Made by a program: the position numbers and the translations under genes. From Nonomuraea sp. NEAU-A123 (lineage in GTDB: Bacteria; Actinomycetota; Actinomycetes; Streptosporangiales; Streptosporangiaceae): a stretch of DNA of 64,000 bases. The stretch is from assembly GCF_018603905.1 (NCBI RefSeq), contig NZ_JAHFZZ010000039.1:1-64000 (forward strand), in the 5' to 3' direction. This document shows positions 17,346 to 25,713 of this stretch, piece by piece (within the stretch, counting starts at the first letter, position 1; every line of letters starts with the position of its first letter). A model generated the notes under the pieces. The model made no database searches. It saw only the letters and a list, made by a program, of their open reading frames with translations, and was not told where the DNA came from.

Positions 17346-18247
17346 GAGCGCACCTCTCGAACCAGGGCGGCCGCGCCGTCCACGGCGCCGGCGACGTCGT
17401 CGTCCGGAGGGTAGAGCAGCGCGCGGCCGATGACGAGCCCGCGCACGCCCGGCAGGCGCAGCGCGCGGTCCCAGCTTGCGTAGGCCGCGTCGATGTCGGG
17501 CGGGTCGCCGCCGAGCAGCAGCGCGGGCAGCGTGGTGGCGGCCATGACGCGTTCCATCTCGGCGACCACCGGGATCTTCAGCCAGGTGTAGGCGGAGGTG
17601 GTGCCGAGCGCCTGGGAGACGCTGATCGACCTGATGACCGCGTCGGGCGACAGGTCGTTGCGCAGGACACCCGTCTCCGTGCGCGCCGACCAGAACGGCT
17701 CGACCATCGCCAGCAGCCGCCTGCGGGCCAGGTCGCTGACCGCGTGGGCGCACGACTCCAGCGTGGCGACCGTCGCGTGGTCGGTCGGATCGATGCGGCA
17801 GAGCATCTTGCCGCCGTCGAGGCGCATGGCGTCGATGGCGGCCGCGTCGAAACCGGTGAACCGGTCGTCCAGCTCGAACACCGAGCCCTGCAGGCCGCCC
17901 CGGTTCATCGAGCCGAAGGCCAGCTTGTCCTCCAGCGCACCGAGCAGCAGCAGGTCCTCCAGCACGTCGGGGGAGGCCAGGATGCCGTCGACGCCGGGCC
18001 TGGCCAGCGCCGTCTGGAGCCGGTCGAGCAGATCGGTGCGGCTGGCCATGGCCAGCGGCCGGTCGCGGACGGCCAGCGAGCCGCGGGCCGGATGGTCGGC
18101 CGCGATGATCAGCAGGCGCTCGCCCTCGCTCGGCAGCCCGCGCCGCTGCCGCCGGGCGGCGGCGCGCTCGATCTCCTCCGGCCTGGTGGCCCGGATGTCG
18201 GTCAGATGGTCGTAGCGGGCGGCTCGGGGCAGCGTGATGTCGCTCAT
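17342..18247 (-). CDS. Cgl0159-family (beta/alpha)8 protein, putative inositol-pathway aldolase
   Basis: A 301-residue TIM-barrel protein related to the Cgl0159 family found in corynebacterial inositol clusters. Key segments are IIAADHPARGSLAVRDRPLAM, GGLQGSVFELDDRFTGFD, DGGKMLCRID, MVEPFWS and AYTWLKIPVV (a likely Schiff-base Lys), then LPALLLGGDPPD. It probably replaces IolJ, cleaving 2-deoxy-5-keto-gluconate 6-phosphate to dihydroxyacetone phosphate and malonic semialdehyde. That is inference from family and position between iolC and iolB. It is coupled by four-base overlaps on both sides. Confidence 0.8.
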   Translation of the reverse strand: MSDITLPRAARYDHLTDIRATRPEEIERAAARRQRRGLPSEGERLLIIAADHPARGSLAVRDRPLAMASRTDLLDRLQTALARPGVDGILASPDVLEDLLLLGALEDKLAFGSMNRGGLQGSVFELDDRFTGFDAAAIDAMRLDGGKMLCRIDPTDHATVATLESCAHAVSDLARRRLLAMVEPFWSARTETGVLRNDLSPDAVIRSISVSQALGTTSAYTWLKIPVVAEMERVMAATTLPALLLGGDPPDIDAAYASWDRALRLPGVRGLVIGRALLYPPDDDVAGAVDGAAALVREVRS

Positions 18248-19167
18248 AGGAGTGCCAGCACCTCGTCAGTCGTGGGCATCGCGTCGGCGCAGGCCAGGCG
18301 GGCGGCCACGAAGGCGCCGGCCGCGTTGGCGAAGCGGATCGTACGCTCCAGCGGCCAGCCGCGGAGCAGCCCCAGGCACACGGCGCCGCCGAACGCGTCG
18401 CCCGCGCCGATGCCGTTCACCACGTCGATCTTGACCGGCTCCACCACGGCGTACTCGTCCTTGCCGCGGGCCAGCACCCCGTGCGGGCCCATCTTGACGA
18501 TCGCGACGCGCATCCCGGCGTCGAGCAGCGCCTGCGCGGCCGCCTCCGGGTCGCGGGTGCCGACCGCGTTCTCCACCTCGTCGAGGTTGCCGACGGCCAC
18601 GTTGGCGTGCGGGAGCGCCTGGCGTACCGCCTCCTGGGAGGCCTCGGGCGACTCCCAGAGCATCGGGCGGTGGTCCAGGTCGAACACGGTCCAGCCGGAC
18701 GTGCGCGCGGCCAGCGCGGCGGCGTGCGCGGCACGGCTCGGCTCCTGGCTCAGACCGGTGCCGGTGAACCAGAACACCTTCGTGTCCCGGATCGCGGCCA
18801 GGTCCAGCGACTCGGCGGTCAGCTGCAGGTCCGGCGGATGCTCGCCCCGGTAGAAGTAGAGCGGGAAGTCGTCAGGCGGGAAGATCTCGCAGAACGTGAC
18901 GGGCGTCGGAGGGCCGTCGACGGTGGCCACGAAGGAGTCGTCCACGCCGAACCCGCGGATCGCCTGCCGGACGAACTCTCCGAAGGGGTCGGCGCCCACC
19001 GCGGTGATCACCGCGGCGCGCAGCCCGTGGCGCGCGGCCGCGACCGCGACGTTTGTCGGGCTCCCGCCGAGGAACTTACCGAAGGTCTCGACGTGGGCCA
19101 GTCCCACGCCGGTCTGCAGCGGATAGACGTCGACGCCGGAGCGCCCGATCGTGATCAGGTCGTACAA
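18244..19167 (-). CDS. iolC: 5-dehydro-2-deoxygluconokinase
   Basis: A 307-residue PfkB-family sugar kinase. Its start is TTG 19167, with GGAGG six bases upstream. It has the N-terminal GRSGVDVYPLQTG, the substrate motif GKFLGGSPTNVAVAAARHG and the C-terminal PfkB signature NGIGAGDAFGGA with the catalytic Asp. EIFPPDDFPLYFYR and DLDHRPMLW are typical of IolC. It phosphorylates 5-dehydro-2-deoxygluconate. It is the first gene of the leftward iol operon. Its upstream region, shared with the rightward ABC operon, carries paired palindromes. Confidence 0.93.
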   Translation of the reverse strand: MYDLITIGRSGVDVYPLQTGVGLAHVETFGKFLGGSPTNVAVAAARHGLRAAVITAVGADPFGEFVRQAIRGFGVDDSFVATVDGPPTPVTFCEIFPPDDFPLYFYRGEHPPDLQLTAESLDLAAIRDTKVFWFTGTGLSQEPSRAAHAAALAARTSGWTVFDLDHRPMLWESPEASQEAVRQALPHANVAVGNLDEVENAVGTRDPEAAAQALLDAGMRVAIVKMGPHGVLARGKDEYAVVEPVKIDVVNGIGAGDAFGGAVCLGLLRGWPLERTIRFANAAGAFVAARLACADAMPTTDEVLALL

Positions 19168-19209
19168 CGCACCTCCAGAGACGGAGCCTTATTGCCTACT
19201 AAGGCATAT

Positions 19210-19219
19210 TGTCATGACA
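19210..19219. promoter_or_regulatory. TGTCATGACA palindrome, site 1 (iolC side)
   Basis: Perfect 10-bp palindrome TGTCATGACA, 43 bp upstream of the iolC start. Its surroundings (a CATAT stretch before it, GGATG after it) resemble, in inverted orientation, those of site 2 at 19372-19381. It probably binds the regulator of the iol operon. Confidence 0.6.
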
Positions 19220-19327
19220 TTCGGATGTCCGCTATGTCGGAGATTGTGCCCCGACCGAATCCCTTATGGCCGGGTCGCTCATCGGCGGACCGTCGCCGAG
19301 ACCTCCTCGTAACAAAGATGCAGCATG

Positions 19328-19333
19328 TTGACA
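19328..19333 (+). promoter_or_regulatory. TTGACA -35-like hexamer in the shared intergenic region
   Basis: A consensus TTGACA lies about 90 bp upstream of the substrate-binding-protein gene. No good -10 hexamer stands at 16-18 bp, so the promoter call is weak. If real, site 2 would sit downstream of it and could block transcription. Confidence 0.25.
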
Positions 19334-19370
19334 CATGAGCGAAATATCGGCAGACCTTTACGTCATCTGG

Positions 19371-19382
19371 ATGTCATGACAT
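19371..19382. promoter_or_regulatory. ATGTCATGACAT palindrome, site 2 (ABC operon side)
   Basis: Perfect 12-bp palindrome containing the same TGTCATGACA core as site 1, 43 bp upstream of the solute-binding-protein gene. The two sites stand at the same distance from the two divergent start codons and in mirrored context. This strongly suggests a common regulator for both operons. No candidate regulator gene lies in the window. Confidence 0.65.
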
Positions 19383-19424
19383 ATTGGCCACCGTCGTGCC
19401 TTTAGGACGTGTCGGAGGGTTTGC

Positions 19425-20819
19425 ATGGGATTGCGGAATAGGTCGGTAAGCGTGGTCGCGGTCTTCGCCGTGTCCACGCTGGGGCTCGCCGCGTGCGGCC
19501 AGTCGTCCGGCGGCGACGGCGGCGACACGATCGAGTTGACAATCGCGCAGAACGCCATCGCGGGCGGCAAGAACGCGAGGGCGGCCGACTTCATCGCCAA
19601 CTGGGTCGTCCCCAAGTTCGAGGCGGCCGAGAAGGCGAAGGGGAAGGACGTCAAGGTCAAGTTCGTCCCCAGCGGTGTCGACGACGAGCAGTACAAGACC
19701 AAGCTCTCCCTCGACCTGAAGTCGGGCAAGGGCGCGGACGTGATCGACATCGACGGCATCTGGGCCGGCGAGTTCGCCGAGGCGGGCTACATCAAGCCGC
19801 TGTCCGACGTCGTCGGGGCGAGCGCCGACGGCTGGGACGGCTGGCAGCAGATCCCCGAGTCGGTTCAGGGGCTGGCCACGTTCAACGGCAAGAAGTACGC
19901 GCTGCCCGTCGGCACGGACGGCCGGGTGCTCTATTTCAACAAGACGCTCTTCCAGAAGGCGGGCCTGCCGGCCGACTGGCAGCCGAAGAGCTGGCAGGAG
20001 ATCCTCGACGCCGGCGCCAAGCTGAAGTCGTCGGGCGTCCCGGTGCCGATCCAGATCAACGCGGGCACCGCGATGGGCGAGGCCACCTCGATGCAGGGCG
20101 TGCTCCCGCTGCTGGCGGGCGCGGGCGGTGAGGTCCAGAAGGACGGCAAGTGGACTGGTGCCGCCCAGCCGCTCATGGACGCGCTCGGGCTCTACCAGAA
20201 GATCTACGGCGGTAGCGGCCTCGGCGATCCCAAGCTCCAGCAGGAGGCCAAGGGCCGCGACAAGTCCTTCCAGCAGTTCGCCGGCGGCAAGATCGGCATC
20301 CTGATGGAGGGCGACTACTTCTGGCGCGGCGTCGTCAACCCCAAGGACGGCGTGGCCAAGATGGCCGACCGCGACCAGACTGTGGGCTACGCCATGATCC
20401 CGGCCATGGAGCCGGGCAAGGGCCTGCGCGGCCAGGACTTCGTCAGCATGTCGGGCGGCGCGCTGCGTACCGTCAACCCCAACAGCAAGCATCCGAAGGA
20501 GGCCTTCGACCTGCTGGCCTTCACGCTCTCGCCGGAGGGGCTGAAGGAGGAGACCAAGGACGGCAACGTGCGCATCACCCCGCGCATCGACGTCAACAAG
20601 GAGATCCTCGCCGGGGAGCCGCTGCTGACGTTCATCTCGGAGAAGGTGCTGCCGCTGACGGCCTACCGGCCGCCGGTCGCCGTCTACCCGCAGGTGTCGG
20701 CCGCGCTCCAGGAGGCCACGGCCGCCGTCGTCGGAGGCACGGCACCTGACCAGGCCGCCGCCGACTACCAGAAGAAGCTCGAAGGAATTGTCGGTGGCGC
20801 AGGCAACATCGCCTCCTGA
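19425..20819 (+). CDS. Carbohydrate ABC transporter substrate-binding lipoprotein
   Basis: A 464-residue family-1 extracellular solute-binding protein. The signal peptide (basic MGLRNR, hydrophobic core) ends in a lipobox LAAC at about residue 23-26, so the protein should be lipid-anchored outside the membrane. The mature part is typical: GVDDEQYKTKLSLDLKSGKGADVIDIDGIW, ALPVGTDGRVLYFNKTLF and a C-terminal ALQEATAAVVGG. It delivers a sugar-like ligand to the two permeases encoded next. Its divergence from iolC and the downstream mannosidase and IolE-like genes suggest an inositol- or mannose-containing ligand. Confidence 0.9.
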   Translation: MGLRNRSVSVVAVFAVSTLGLAACGQSSGGDGGDTIELTIAQNAIAGGKNARAADFIANWVVPKFEAAEKAKGKDVKVKFVPSGVDDEQYKTKLSLDLKSGKGADVIDIDGIWAGEFAEAGYIKPLSDVVGASADGWDGWQQIPESVQGLATFNGKKYALPVGTDGRVLYFNKTLFQKAGLPADWQPKSWQEILDAGAKLKSSGVPVPIQINAGTAMGEATSMQGVLPLLAGAGGEVQKDGKWTGAAQPLMDALGLYQKIYGGSGLGDPKLQQEAKGRDKSFQQFAGGKIGILMEGDYFWRGVVNPKDGVAKMADRDQTVGYAMIPAMEPGKGLRGQDFVSMSGGALRTVNPNSKHPKEAFDLLAFTLSPEGLKEETKDGNVRITPRIDVNKEILAGEPLLTFISEKVLPLTAYRPPVAVYPQVSAALQEATAAVVGGTAPDQAAADYQKKLEGIVGGAGNIAS

Positions 20820-21729
20820 GGCTCCTGAGGTCATCGACGAGGCGCGGGCCCGCCGCTACAGCTCGGACGCGGCGGGCCTGGGCAGGCTGAGAGCGGGCGC
20901 CTTCGTGGCGCCCGCGCTGGCGCTGATCGCGGTGTTCCTGGTCTTCCCCGCGCTCTGGGTCCTCTATCTCGGCCTCACCAACTACCGCCTGACCGGCACC
21001 GCCGCCGCCGAGCCCAAGCTCGTCGGCTTCGACAACTTCGTCAAGGCGGTCTCCGATCCCGCGTTCTGGAACTCCACCTGGCTGACCGTCCAGTTCGTGC
21101 TCGGCTCGGCCGTCATCGGCCAGGTCGTGCTCGGGTTCACGATCGCCTGGCTGATGCGTGATCGCACCGGGCCGCTCAAGCGGGCGGTCGAGGGCCTGGT
21201 CATCCTGGCCTGGATCCTGCCCAGCGCCGTGGTCTCGTTCCTGTGGGTGGCCCTGCTCGACCGCGACGGGGGCACGCTCCAAGCGCTGCTCCACCTGCCG
21301 GGCTTCGCGCCGCTGCTCGACCACCCGATGCTGTCGATCGTCGTCTTCAACACCTGGCGCGGCGCCGCGTTCTCGATGATGTTGTACGGCGCCGCGCTCG
21401 GGAACGTGCCGCCCTCGCACCTGGAGAGCGCCCGCCTGGCCGGGGCCTCCGGCTGGCAGCAGTTGCGTGACGTGGTGTTCCCCCACATCAGGGGACACAT
21501 CCTGACGAACCTCCTGCTGATCAGCCTGTGGACGTTCAACGACTTCACCCCGTTCATGCTCACCGCGGGCGGACCCGACGGTCAGACCGAGGTGCTGGCC
21601 GTCCACGTCTACAAGGTCGCGCTGCTGGGCCAGGAGCTGGGCTACGGCGCCGCCGTCTCCACGGTGATCCTGCTGATCAACCTGGTCGTGGCGGTGTTCT
21701 ACCTGCGCCTGCTCAGGAGTAAGAAATGA
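20788..21729 (+). CDS. Carbohydrate ABC transporter permease (MalF type)
   Basis: A 313-residue membrane protein. A TTG start at 20788 with GAAGGA upstream overlaps the end of the binding-protein gene by 32 bases. GTG 20794 is an alternative. A cytoplasmic N-terminus of about 40 residues precedes six transmembrane helices. The EAA loop that contacts the ATPase is ESARLAGASGWQQLRDVVFPHIR. It forms the importer pore with the next gene product. Confidence 0.9.
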   Translation: MSVAQATSPPEAPEVIDEARARRYSSDAAGLGRLRAGAFVAPALALIAVFLVFPALWVLYLGLTNYRLTGTAAAEPKLVGFDNFVKAVSDPAFWNSTWLTVQFVLGSAVIGQVVLGFTIAWLMRDRTGPLKRAVEGLVILAWILPSAVVSFLWVALLDRDGGTLQALLHLPGFAPLLDHPMLSIVVFNTWRGAAFSMMLYGAALGNVPPSHLESARLAGASGWQQLRDVVFPHIRGHILTNLLLISLWTFNDFTPFMLTAGGPDGQTEVLAVHVYKVALLGQELGYGAAVSTVILLINLVVAVFYLRLLRSKK

Positions 21730-22544
21730 CGCGGTTCGTGCTGGGCCGGATCGGCTTCTACACGCTGATCGCGGTGCTGCTGGCCTTCTTCACCATCCCC
21801 TTGCTGTGGCTGGCCGCCGCGCCGTTCACCTCGGACCCCACCTACGAGGTCCGGGTGCCCGACTTCACGCTGGACAACTTCACGGCGATCCTGGAGCACC
21901 CGTACGCGCTGCCGTCACTGCTGAACTCGCTGGTGCTGGCGGTCGGCACCGCCCTGCTCGTGGTGCTCTTCGCGGCGCTGGCCGCGTACGCGCTGAGCCG
22001 GGTGCGGCTGCCGGGGCGCGACGCGCTGCTCTACGCGCTGCTGCTGCTGTCCTCGATCATCACCGGCACGGCCGCGATGGTGCCGCTGTTCCAACTGGCC
22101 GTCGAGCTGAACCTGATCGACTCGCAGCTCGGGCTGATCCTCATCCTGAGCGGCGGCCTGCTGCCGGCGGCGATCTTCATGCTCAAGGACTTCATGGACT
22201 CGACGCCGAAGTCGTACGAGGAGTCGGCGCGCGTCTTCGGGGCCTCGCCGCTGCAGATCGTCCGTCACGTGGTCGTCCCCCTGGTACGGCCGGGACTGGC
22301 GACGATCGCGGTGTGGGCCGTGGCCAACGTGTGGGGCAACTTCCTGATGCCGTACCTGCTGCTGAGCGATGTCGAGAAGCAGCCCGCGGCAGTCATCATG
22401 TACACGCTGTACACCGAGGGCGGCCAGGCCAACCTCACCCTGCTGTCCACGTTCGGCCTGCTCTACTCGGTCCCTGTGGTGCTCATGTACCTGTTCGTCA
22501 GCAAGAAGTACGGCTTCCGCTTCCACGGAGGGATCAAGCGCTGA
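21726..22544 (+). CDS. Carbohydrate ABC transporter permease (MalG type)
   Basis: A 272-residue inner-membrane protein with six helices. The ATG overlaps the upstream stop (ATGA), so the permeases are coupled. The EAA motif reads EESARVFGASPLQIVRHVVVPLVRPG. The C-terminus FVSKKYGFRFHGGIKR is basic and cytoplasmic. It pairs with the preceding permease in the heterodimeric pore of a CUT1-type importer. Confidence 0.9.
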   Translation: MTRFVLGRIGFYTLIAVLLAFFTIPLLWLAAAPFTSDPTYEVRVPDFTLDNFTAILEHPYALPSLLNSLVLAVGTALLVVLFAALAAYALSRVRLPGRDALLYALLLLSSIITGTAAMVPLFQLAVELNLIDSQLGLILILSGGLLPAAIFMLKDFMDSTPKSYEESARVFGASPLQIVRHVVVPLVRPGLATIAVWAVANVWGNFLMPYLLLSDVEKQPAAVIMYTLYTEGGQANLTLLSTFGLLYSVPVVLMYLFVSKKYGFRFHGGIKR

Positions 22545-23614
22545 TGGCCGCAATCGAACTGCGAGGACTGACCAAGGTCTATCCCGGGGGAGTCAAAGCG
22601 CTCGACTCGCTCGACCTGGCCATCCCCGACGGCGAGTTCTTCGCCCTGCTCGGCCCGTCCGGCTGCGGCAAGACCACGCTGCTGCGCACGATCGCCGGGC
22701 TGGAGACCGCCACGGGCGGCGCCGTCGTCATCGGCGACCGCGACGTCACCGGCGTCCAGCCGGGCGCTCGGGACATCGCGATGGTCTTCCAGGACTACGC
22801 GCTGTTCCCGCACATGGACGTCACCGACAACATCGCCTACCCGCTGCGCATCAAGAAGGTCGGCAAGGCCGACCGGCAGCGGAAGGCCCTGGAGGTCGGC
22901 ACCCGGCTGGGCCTGGACCAGCTCATGGACCGGCGCCCCGGCCAGTTGTCCGGCGGCCAGCAGCAGCGGGTCGCGCTGGCCCGCGTCATGGCGACGCAGG
23001 CGAAAGCGTTCCTGTTCGACGAGCCGCTGTCGAACCTCGACGCCCGGCTCCGGCTGGAGGCCCGTACGTTCCTGAAGAAGCTCCAGCGCGAGCTCGGCGT
23101 CACCACCGTCTTCGTCACCCACGACCAGGCCGAGGCCCTGGCCATGGCCGACCGGATGGCCGTCATGGAGGCCGGTCACATCCGCCAGATCGGCACGCCG
23201 GCCGAGGTGTTCCAGCGGCCCGCCAACACCTTCGTCGCCGCTTTCATCGGCTCGACGCCGATGAACCTGCTCGACGGGACCGTCCGCGGTGACACGCTGG
23301 AGGTGGCCGGGTGCAAGGTGCCGGTCCCCGTCTCGGCCGAGGGCTTACTGGTCGACGGCGAGCGGATCGTGTACGGCGTGCGGCCCGAGTACAACACCTA
23401 CTCGGCCGAGCCCGCCGAGGGCTCGCTGGGCGGAAAGGTGGCCATCGTGGAGAACCTGGGCGCGTCCCACCTGGTGACGCTGGAGGTCGGCGACGTGCTC
23501 GTCCAGGCGGTCGTGCCCGAGGGCGACGAGCCCGAGCTGGGCGTCGACGGCTTCGCGACGCCCCGCCGCGACCGGGCCCTGGTCTACCGCGATGGCGAGC
23601 TGGTGTCGGCATGA
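22544..23614 (+). CDS. Carbohydrate ABC transporter ATP-binding protein (MalK/UgpC type)
   Basis: 356 residues from the ATG at 22544, which overlaps the upstream stop by one base (TGATG). Walker A GPSGCGKTT (about residues 36-44), Q-loop VFQDYALFPHM, signature LSGGQQQRVALARV, Walker B FLFDEPLSNLDA and switch His THDQ are all present. The C-terminal 120 residues form an OB-fold TOBE-type domain (PMNLLDGTV, GVRPEYNTYS). Many CUT1 importers use a shared ATPase elsewhere, whereas here a dedicated ATPase is encoded within the operon. Confidence 0.93.
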   Translation: MAAIELRGLTKVYPGGVKALDSLDLAIPDGEFFALLGPSGCGKTTLLRTIAGLETATGGAVVIGDRDVTGVQPGARDIAMVFQDYALFPHMDVTDNIAYPLRIKKVGKADRQRKALEVGTRLGLDQLMDRRPGQLSGGQQQRVALARVMATQAKAFLFDEPLSNLDARLRLEARTFLKKLQRELGVTTVFVTHDQAEALAMADRMAVMEAGHIRQIGTPAEVFQRPANTFVAAFIGSTPMNLLDGTVRGDTLEVAGCKVPVPVSAEGLLVDGERIVYGVRPEYNTYSAEPAEGSLGGKVAIVENLGASHLVTLEVGDVLVQAVVPEGDEPELGVDGFATPRRDRALVYRDGELVSA

Positions 23615-24795
23615 CCCTGATCCACGGCCACTGGAGCCTGGACGACCGGCTGGACCGGATCCTGCGCGAGGTGCCCTTCGAGGTGCCCGGCGGCACCGCC
23701 GCGCTGACCGTGCGGCTGAGCTTCGACCGGTCGCTCGGGGTGCTCGACCTCGGGTGCGGCTCGCCGGACGGGTTCCGCGGCTGGTCGGGCGGCGCGCGCG
23801 ACGAGTACACGATCACCGCCGACTGGGCGACGCCCGGCTACCTGCCCGGCGAGCTGGAGGCGGGGACGTGGCAGGTGTGGCTGCGGCTGCACCGGGTGCC
23901 GCCGCAGGGCCTCGACTTCACGCTGGAGATCCTCACCGAGCCCGCCGCGCCGCCGCGGCCGGTGGCCGAGGAGCCGCCGCACGGGGAACGGCCGCCGCGC
24001 CGCGACCTGCCGGGCGTCGACGGCCTGCGCTGGTTCGCGGGCGACTTCCACGCCCACACCGTTCACAGCGACGGCGTGCTGACCATCCCCGAGCTGGCCG
24101 AGCTGGCCAAGGGCCGCGGCCTCGACTTCCTGGTCGTCACCGACCACAACACCGTCAGCCACCACCCCTGGCTCGGGGACGACCGCGGCATCACGCTGCT
24201 GCCCGGCCAGGAGGTCACCACCGACCGGGGTCACGCCAACGTGTTCGGCGACGTCGGCTGGGTGGACTTCCGGCAGCCCGCCGACTCCTGGGTCCGGCAC
24301 GCCGCGCGCGAGGGCGGGCTGATCTCGATCAACCACCCGCTCGGCGGCGACTGCGCCTGGCTCCAGCCGGTGGCCGAACGGCCGCGGATCGCCGAGGTCT
24401 GGCACTCCGGCTGGTGGGACCGGCGCTGGGGCGCGCCCCTGGCCTGGGCCGATGCCTGGCACCCCGACCTGGTCGCCATCGGCGCCAGCGACTTCCACCG
24501 CATCGGTGAAGACGGCCTGCCGGGCGCGCCCACCACCTGGGTCCTGGCCGAGGACACCAGCACGATCTTCGATGCCGTCGCCGCGGGCCGTACCGCGATC
24601 TCCGCGGGCCCCGGCGAGCCGCTGCTGCTCAGGTTGGGCGACGAACTGCTCGCGCTCGACGCCGACGGCCTCGTCCTGGTGCGCCCCGGGGGCGATCGCC
24701 AGGTCATCCGCGGTGAGCGGGTAGTGGTCCCCGTGGGAGAAGGACGGCATCGCCTGGAAACGTACGAGAACGAGGTAATCGCGCTATGCGAGTAA
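23611..24795 (+). CDS. PHP-domain metallohydrolase, CehA/McbA-like
   Basis: 394 residues from the ATG at 23611 (ATGA overlap with the ATPase gene). The N-terminal 140 residues form a beta-rich domain with no clear match. The PHP domain follows: FHAHTVHSDG near residue 145 (metal His), VTDHNTVSHH near 176, a LLPGQEVTTDRGHANVFG segment with the metal Glu and His, SINHPLGGD, and SDFHR near 293. No signal peptide is present, so it acts in the cytosol. PHP enzymes hydrolyse phosphate esters or related bonds with a multi-metal centre. In this operon it could process an imported phosphorylated sugar (inference). Confidence 0.8.
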   Translation: MTLIHGHWSLDDRLDRILREVPFEVPGGTAALTVRLSFDRSLGVLDLGCGSPDGFRGWSGGARDEYTITADWATPGYLPGELEAGTWQVWLRLHRVPPQGLDFTLEILTEPAAPPRPVAEEPPHGERPPRRDLPGVDGLRWFAGDFHAHTVHSDGVLTIPELAELAKGRGLDFLVVTDHNTVSHHPWLGDDRGITLLPGQEVTTDRGHANVFGDVGWVDFRQPADSWVRHAAREGGLISINHPLGGDCAWLQPVAERPRIAEVWHSGWWDRRWGAPLAWADAWHPDLVAIGASDFHRIGEDGLPGAPTTWVLAEDTSTIFDAVAAGRTAISAGPGEPLLLRLGDELLALDADGLVLVRPGGDRQVIRGERVVVPVGEGRHRLETYENEVIALCE

Positions 24796-25679
24796 TACGA
24801 GTCGCCAACGCCCCCGTGAGTTTCGGCGTGTTCGAGCTGGCCGACGCGCCGCCGCCGCTGACCGCCGACCAGATGGTCCACGCGCTCGCCGACGCCGGCT
24901 ACGCGGGCATCGACCTGGGACCCATCGGCTACCTCGGCACCGGCGCGGATCTGGTGAAGCGGCTCGACGGGCTGCTGCTCGCCGGCGGCTGGGCCGACCT
25001 GCGCTACAGCGACCCCGCGGAGTTCGAGAAGGGGCTGGTCGCGCTGGACGCGACGCTCGACGTGTTCGCCGCCGCTCCGGCCGCGCCCGAGCACCTGGCG
25101 CCGCGGCCCACGCTCGGCTGTTCGGGCTCTCCGGCCAGGTTCGCCAGGCCGGGCGGGAACGCTCCGGGGCTGGCCGCCGCCGACTGGCCCGGCTACGCCT
25201 CCCGGGTGCAGATCGCGGCCGACCGCTGCCGGGAACGCGGGTTCGAGCCCGCCTTCCACCACCACCTCGGCACGTACGTCGAGACGCCCGAGGACGTCGA
25301 ACGGCTGCTGGAGCTGACCGACGTGCAGCTCTGCCTCGACACCGGCCACCTGCTGCTGGCCGGCGGCGACCCGGTGACCGGGCTACGCGACTGGTCGGAC
25401 CGGGTCGGCCATGTGCACATCAAGGACGGCGACACCGCGATACTCGGCCAGGCCCTCGCCGACGGCGTGGACCTGCGCGAGCTCATGGGCCGCGGCGGGT
25501 TCGCCCCGCTGGGCGAGGGCGAGCTGGACCTGCCGGGTGTCGTCCGCGCGCTCGACGAGATCGGCTACCAGGGCTGGGTCATCGTCGAGCAGGACACCCT
25601 GCCGGGCCGCCGGTCGGTTGAGCGGAACATCGCCGATCAGGCGGCCAATCGCGAGAAGCTGAGAGAGCTGGGACTGTGA
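24786..25679 (+). CDS. iolE: IolE/MocC-type TIM barrel, probable inosose dehydratase
   Basis: A 297-residue sugar-phosphate isomerase/epimerase-fold protein overlapping the PHP gene by ten bases. It has the metal- and substrate-binding pattern of IolE/MocC: FHHHLGTYVETPEDVERLL, CLDTGHLLLAGGDP, VGHVHIKD and PLGEGELDLPGVVRAL with a final VIVEQD. The N-terminus VANAPVSFGVFE also matches. The expected reaction is dehydration of 2-keto-myo-inositol (inosose) to the trihydroxycyclohexanedione used by IolD. That enzyme is otherwise missing from the facing iol operon, so the placement is meaningful. A different sugar epimerase cannot be excluded. Confidence 0.7.
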   Translation: MRVIRVANAPVSFGVFELADAPPPLTADQMVHALADAGYAGIDLGPIGYLGTGADLVKRLDGLLLAGGWADLRYSDPAEFEKGLVALDATLDVFAAAPAAPEHLAPRPTLGCSGSPARFARPGGNAPGLAAADWPGYASRVQIAADRCRERGFEPAFHHHLGTYVETPEDVERLLELTDVQLCLDTGHLLLAGGDPVTGLRDWSDRVGHVHIKDGDTAILGQALADGVDLRELMGRGGFAPLGEGELDLPGVVRALDEIGYQGWVIVEQDTLPGRRSVERNIADQAANREKLRELGL

Positions 25680-25713
25680 CCCCCAGGCTGACCCCACGCT
25701 GGAGGATCGGGCT

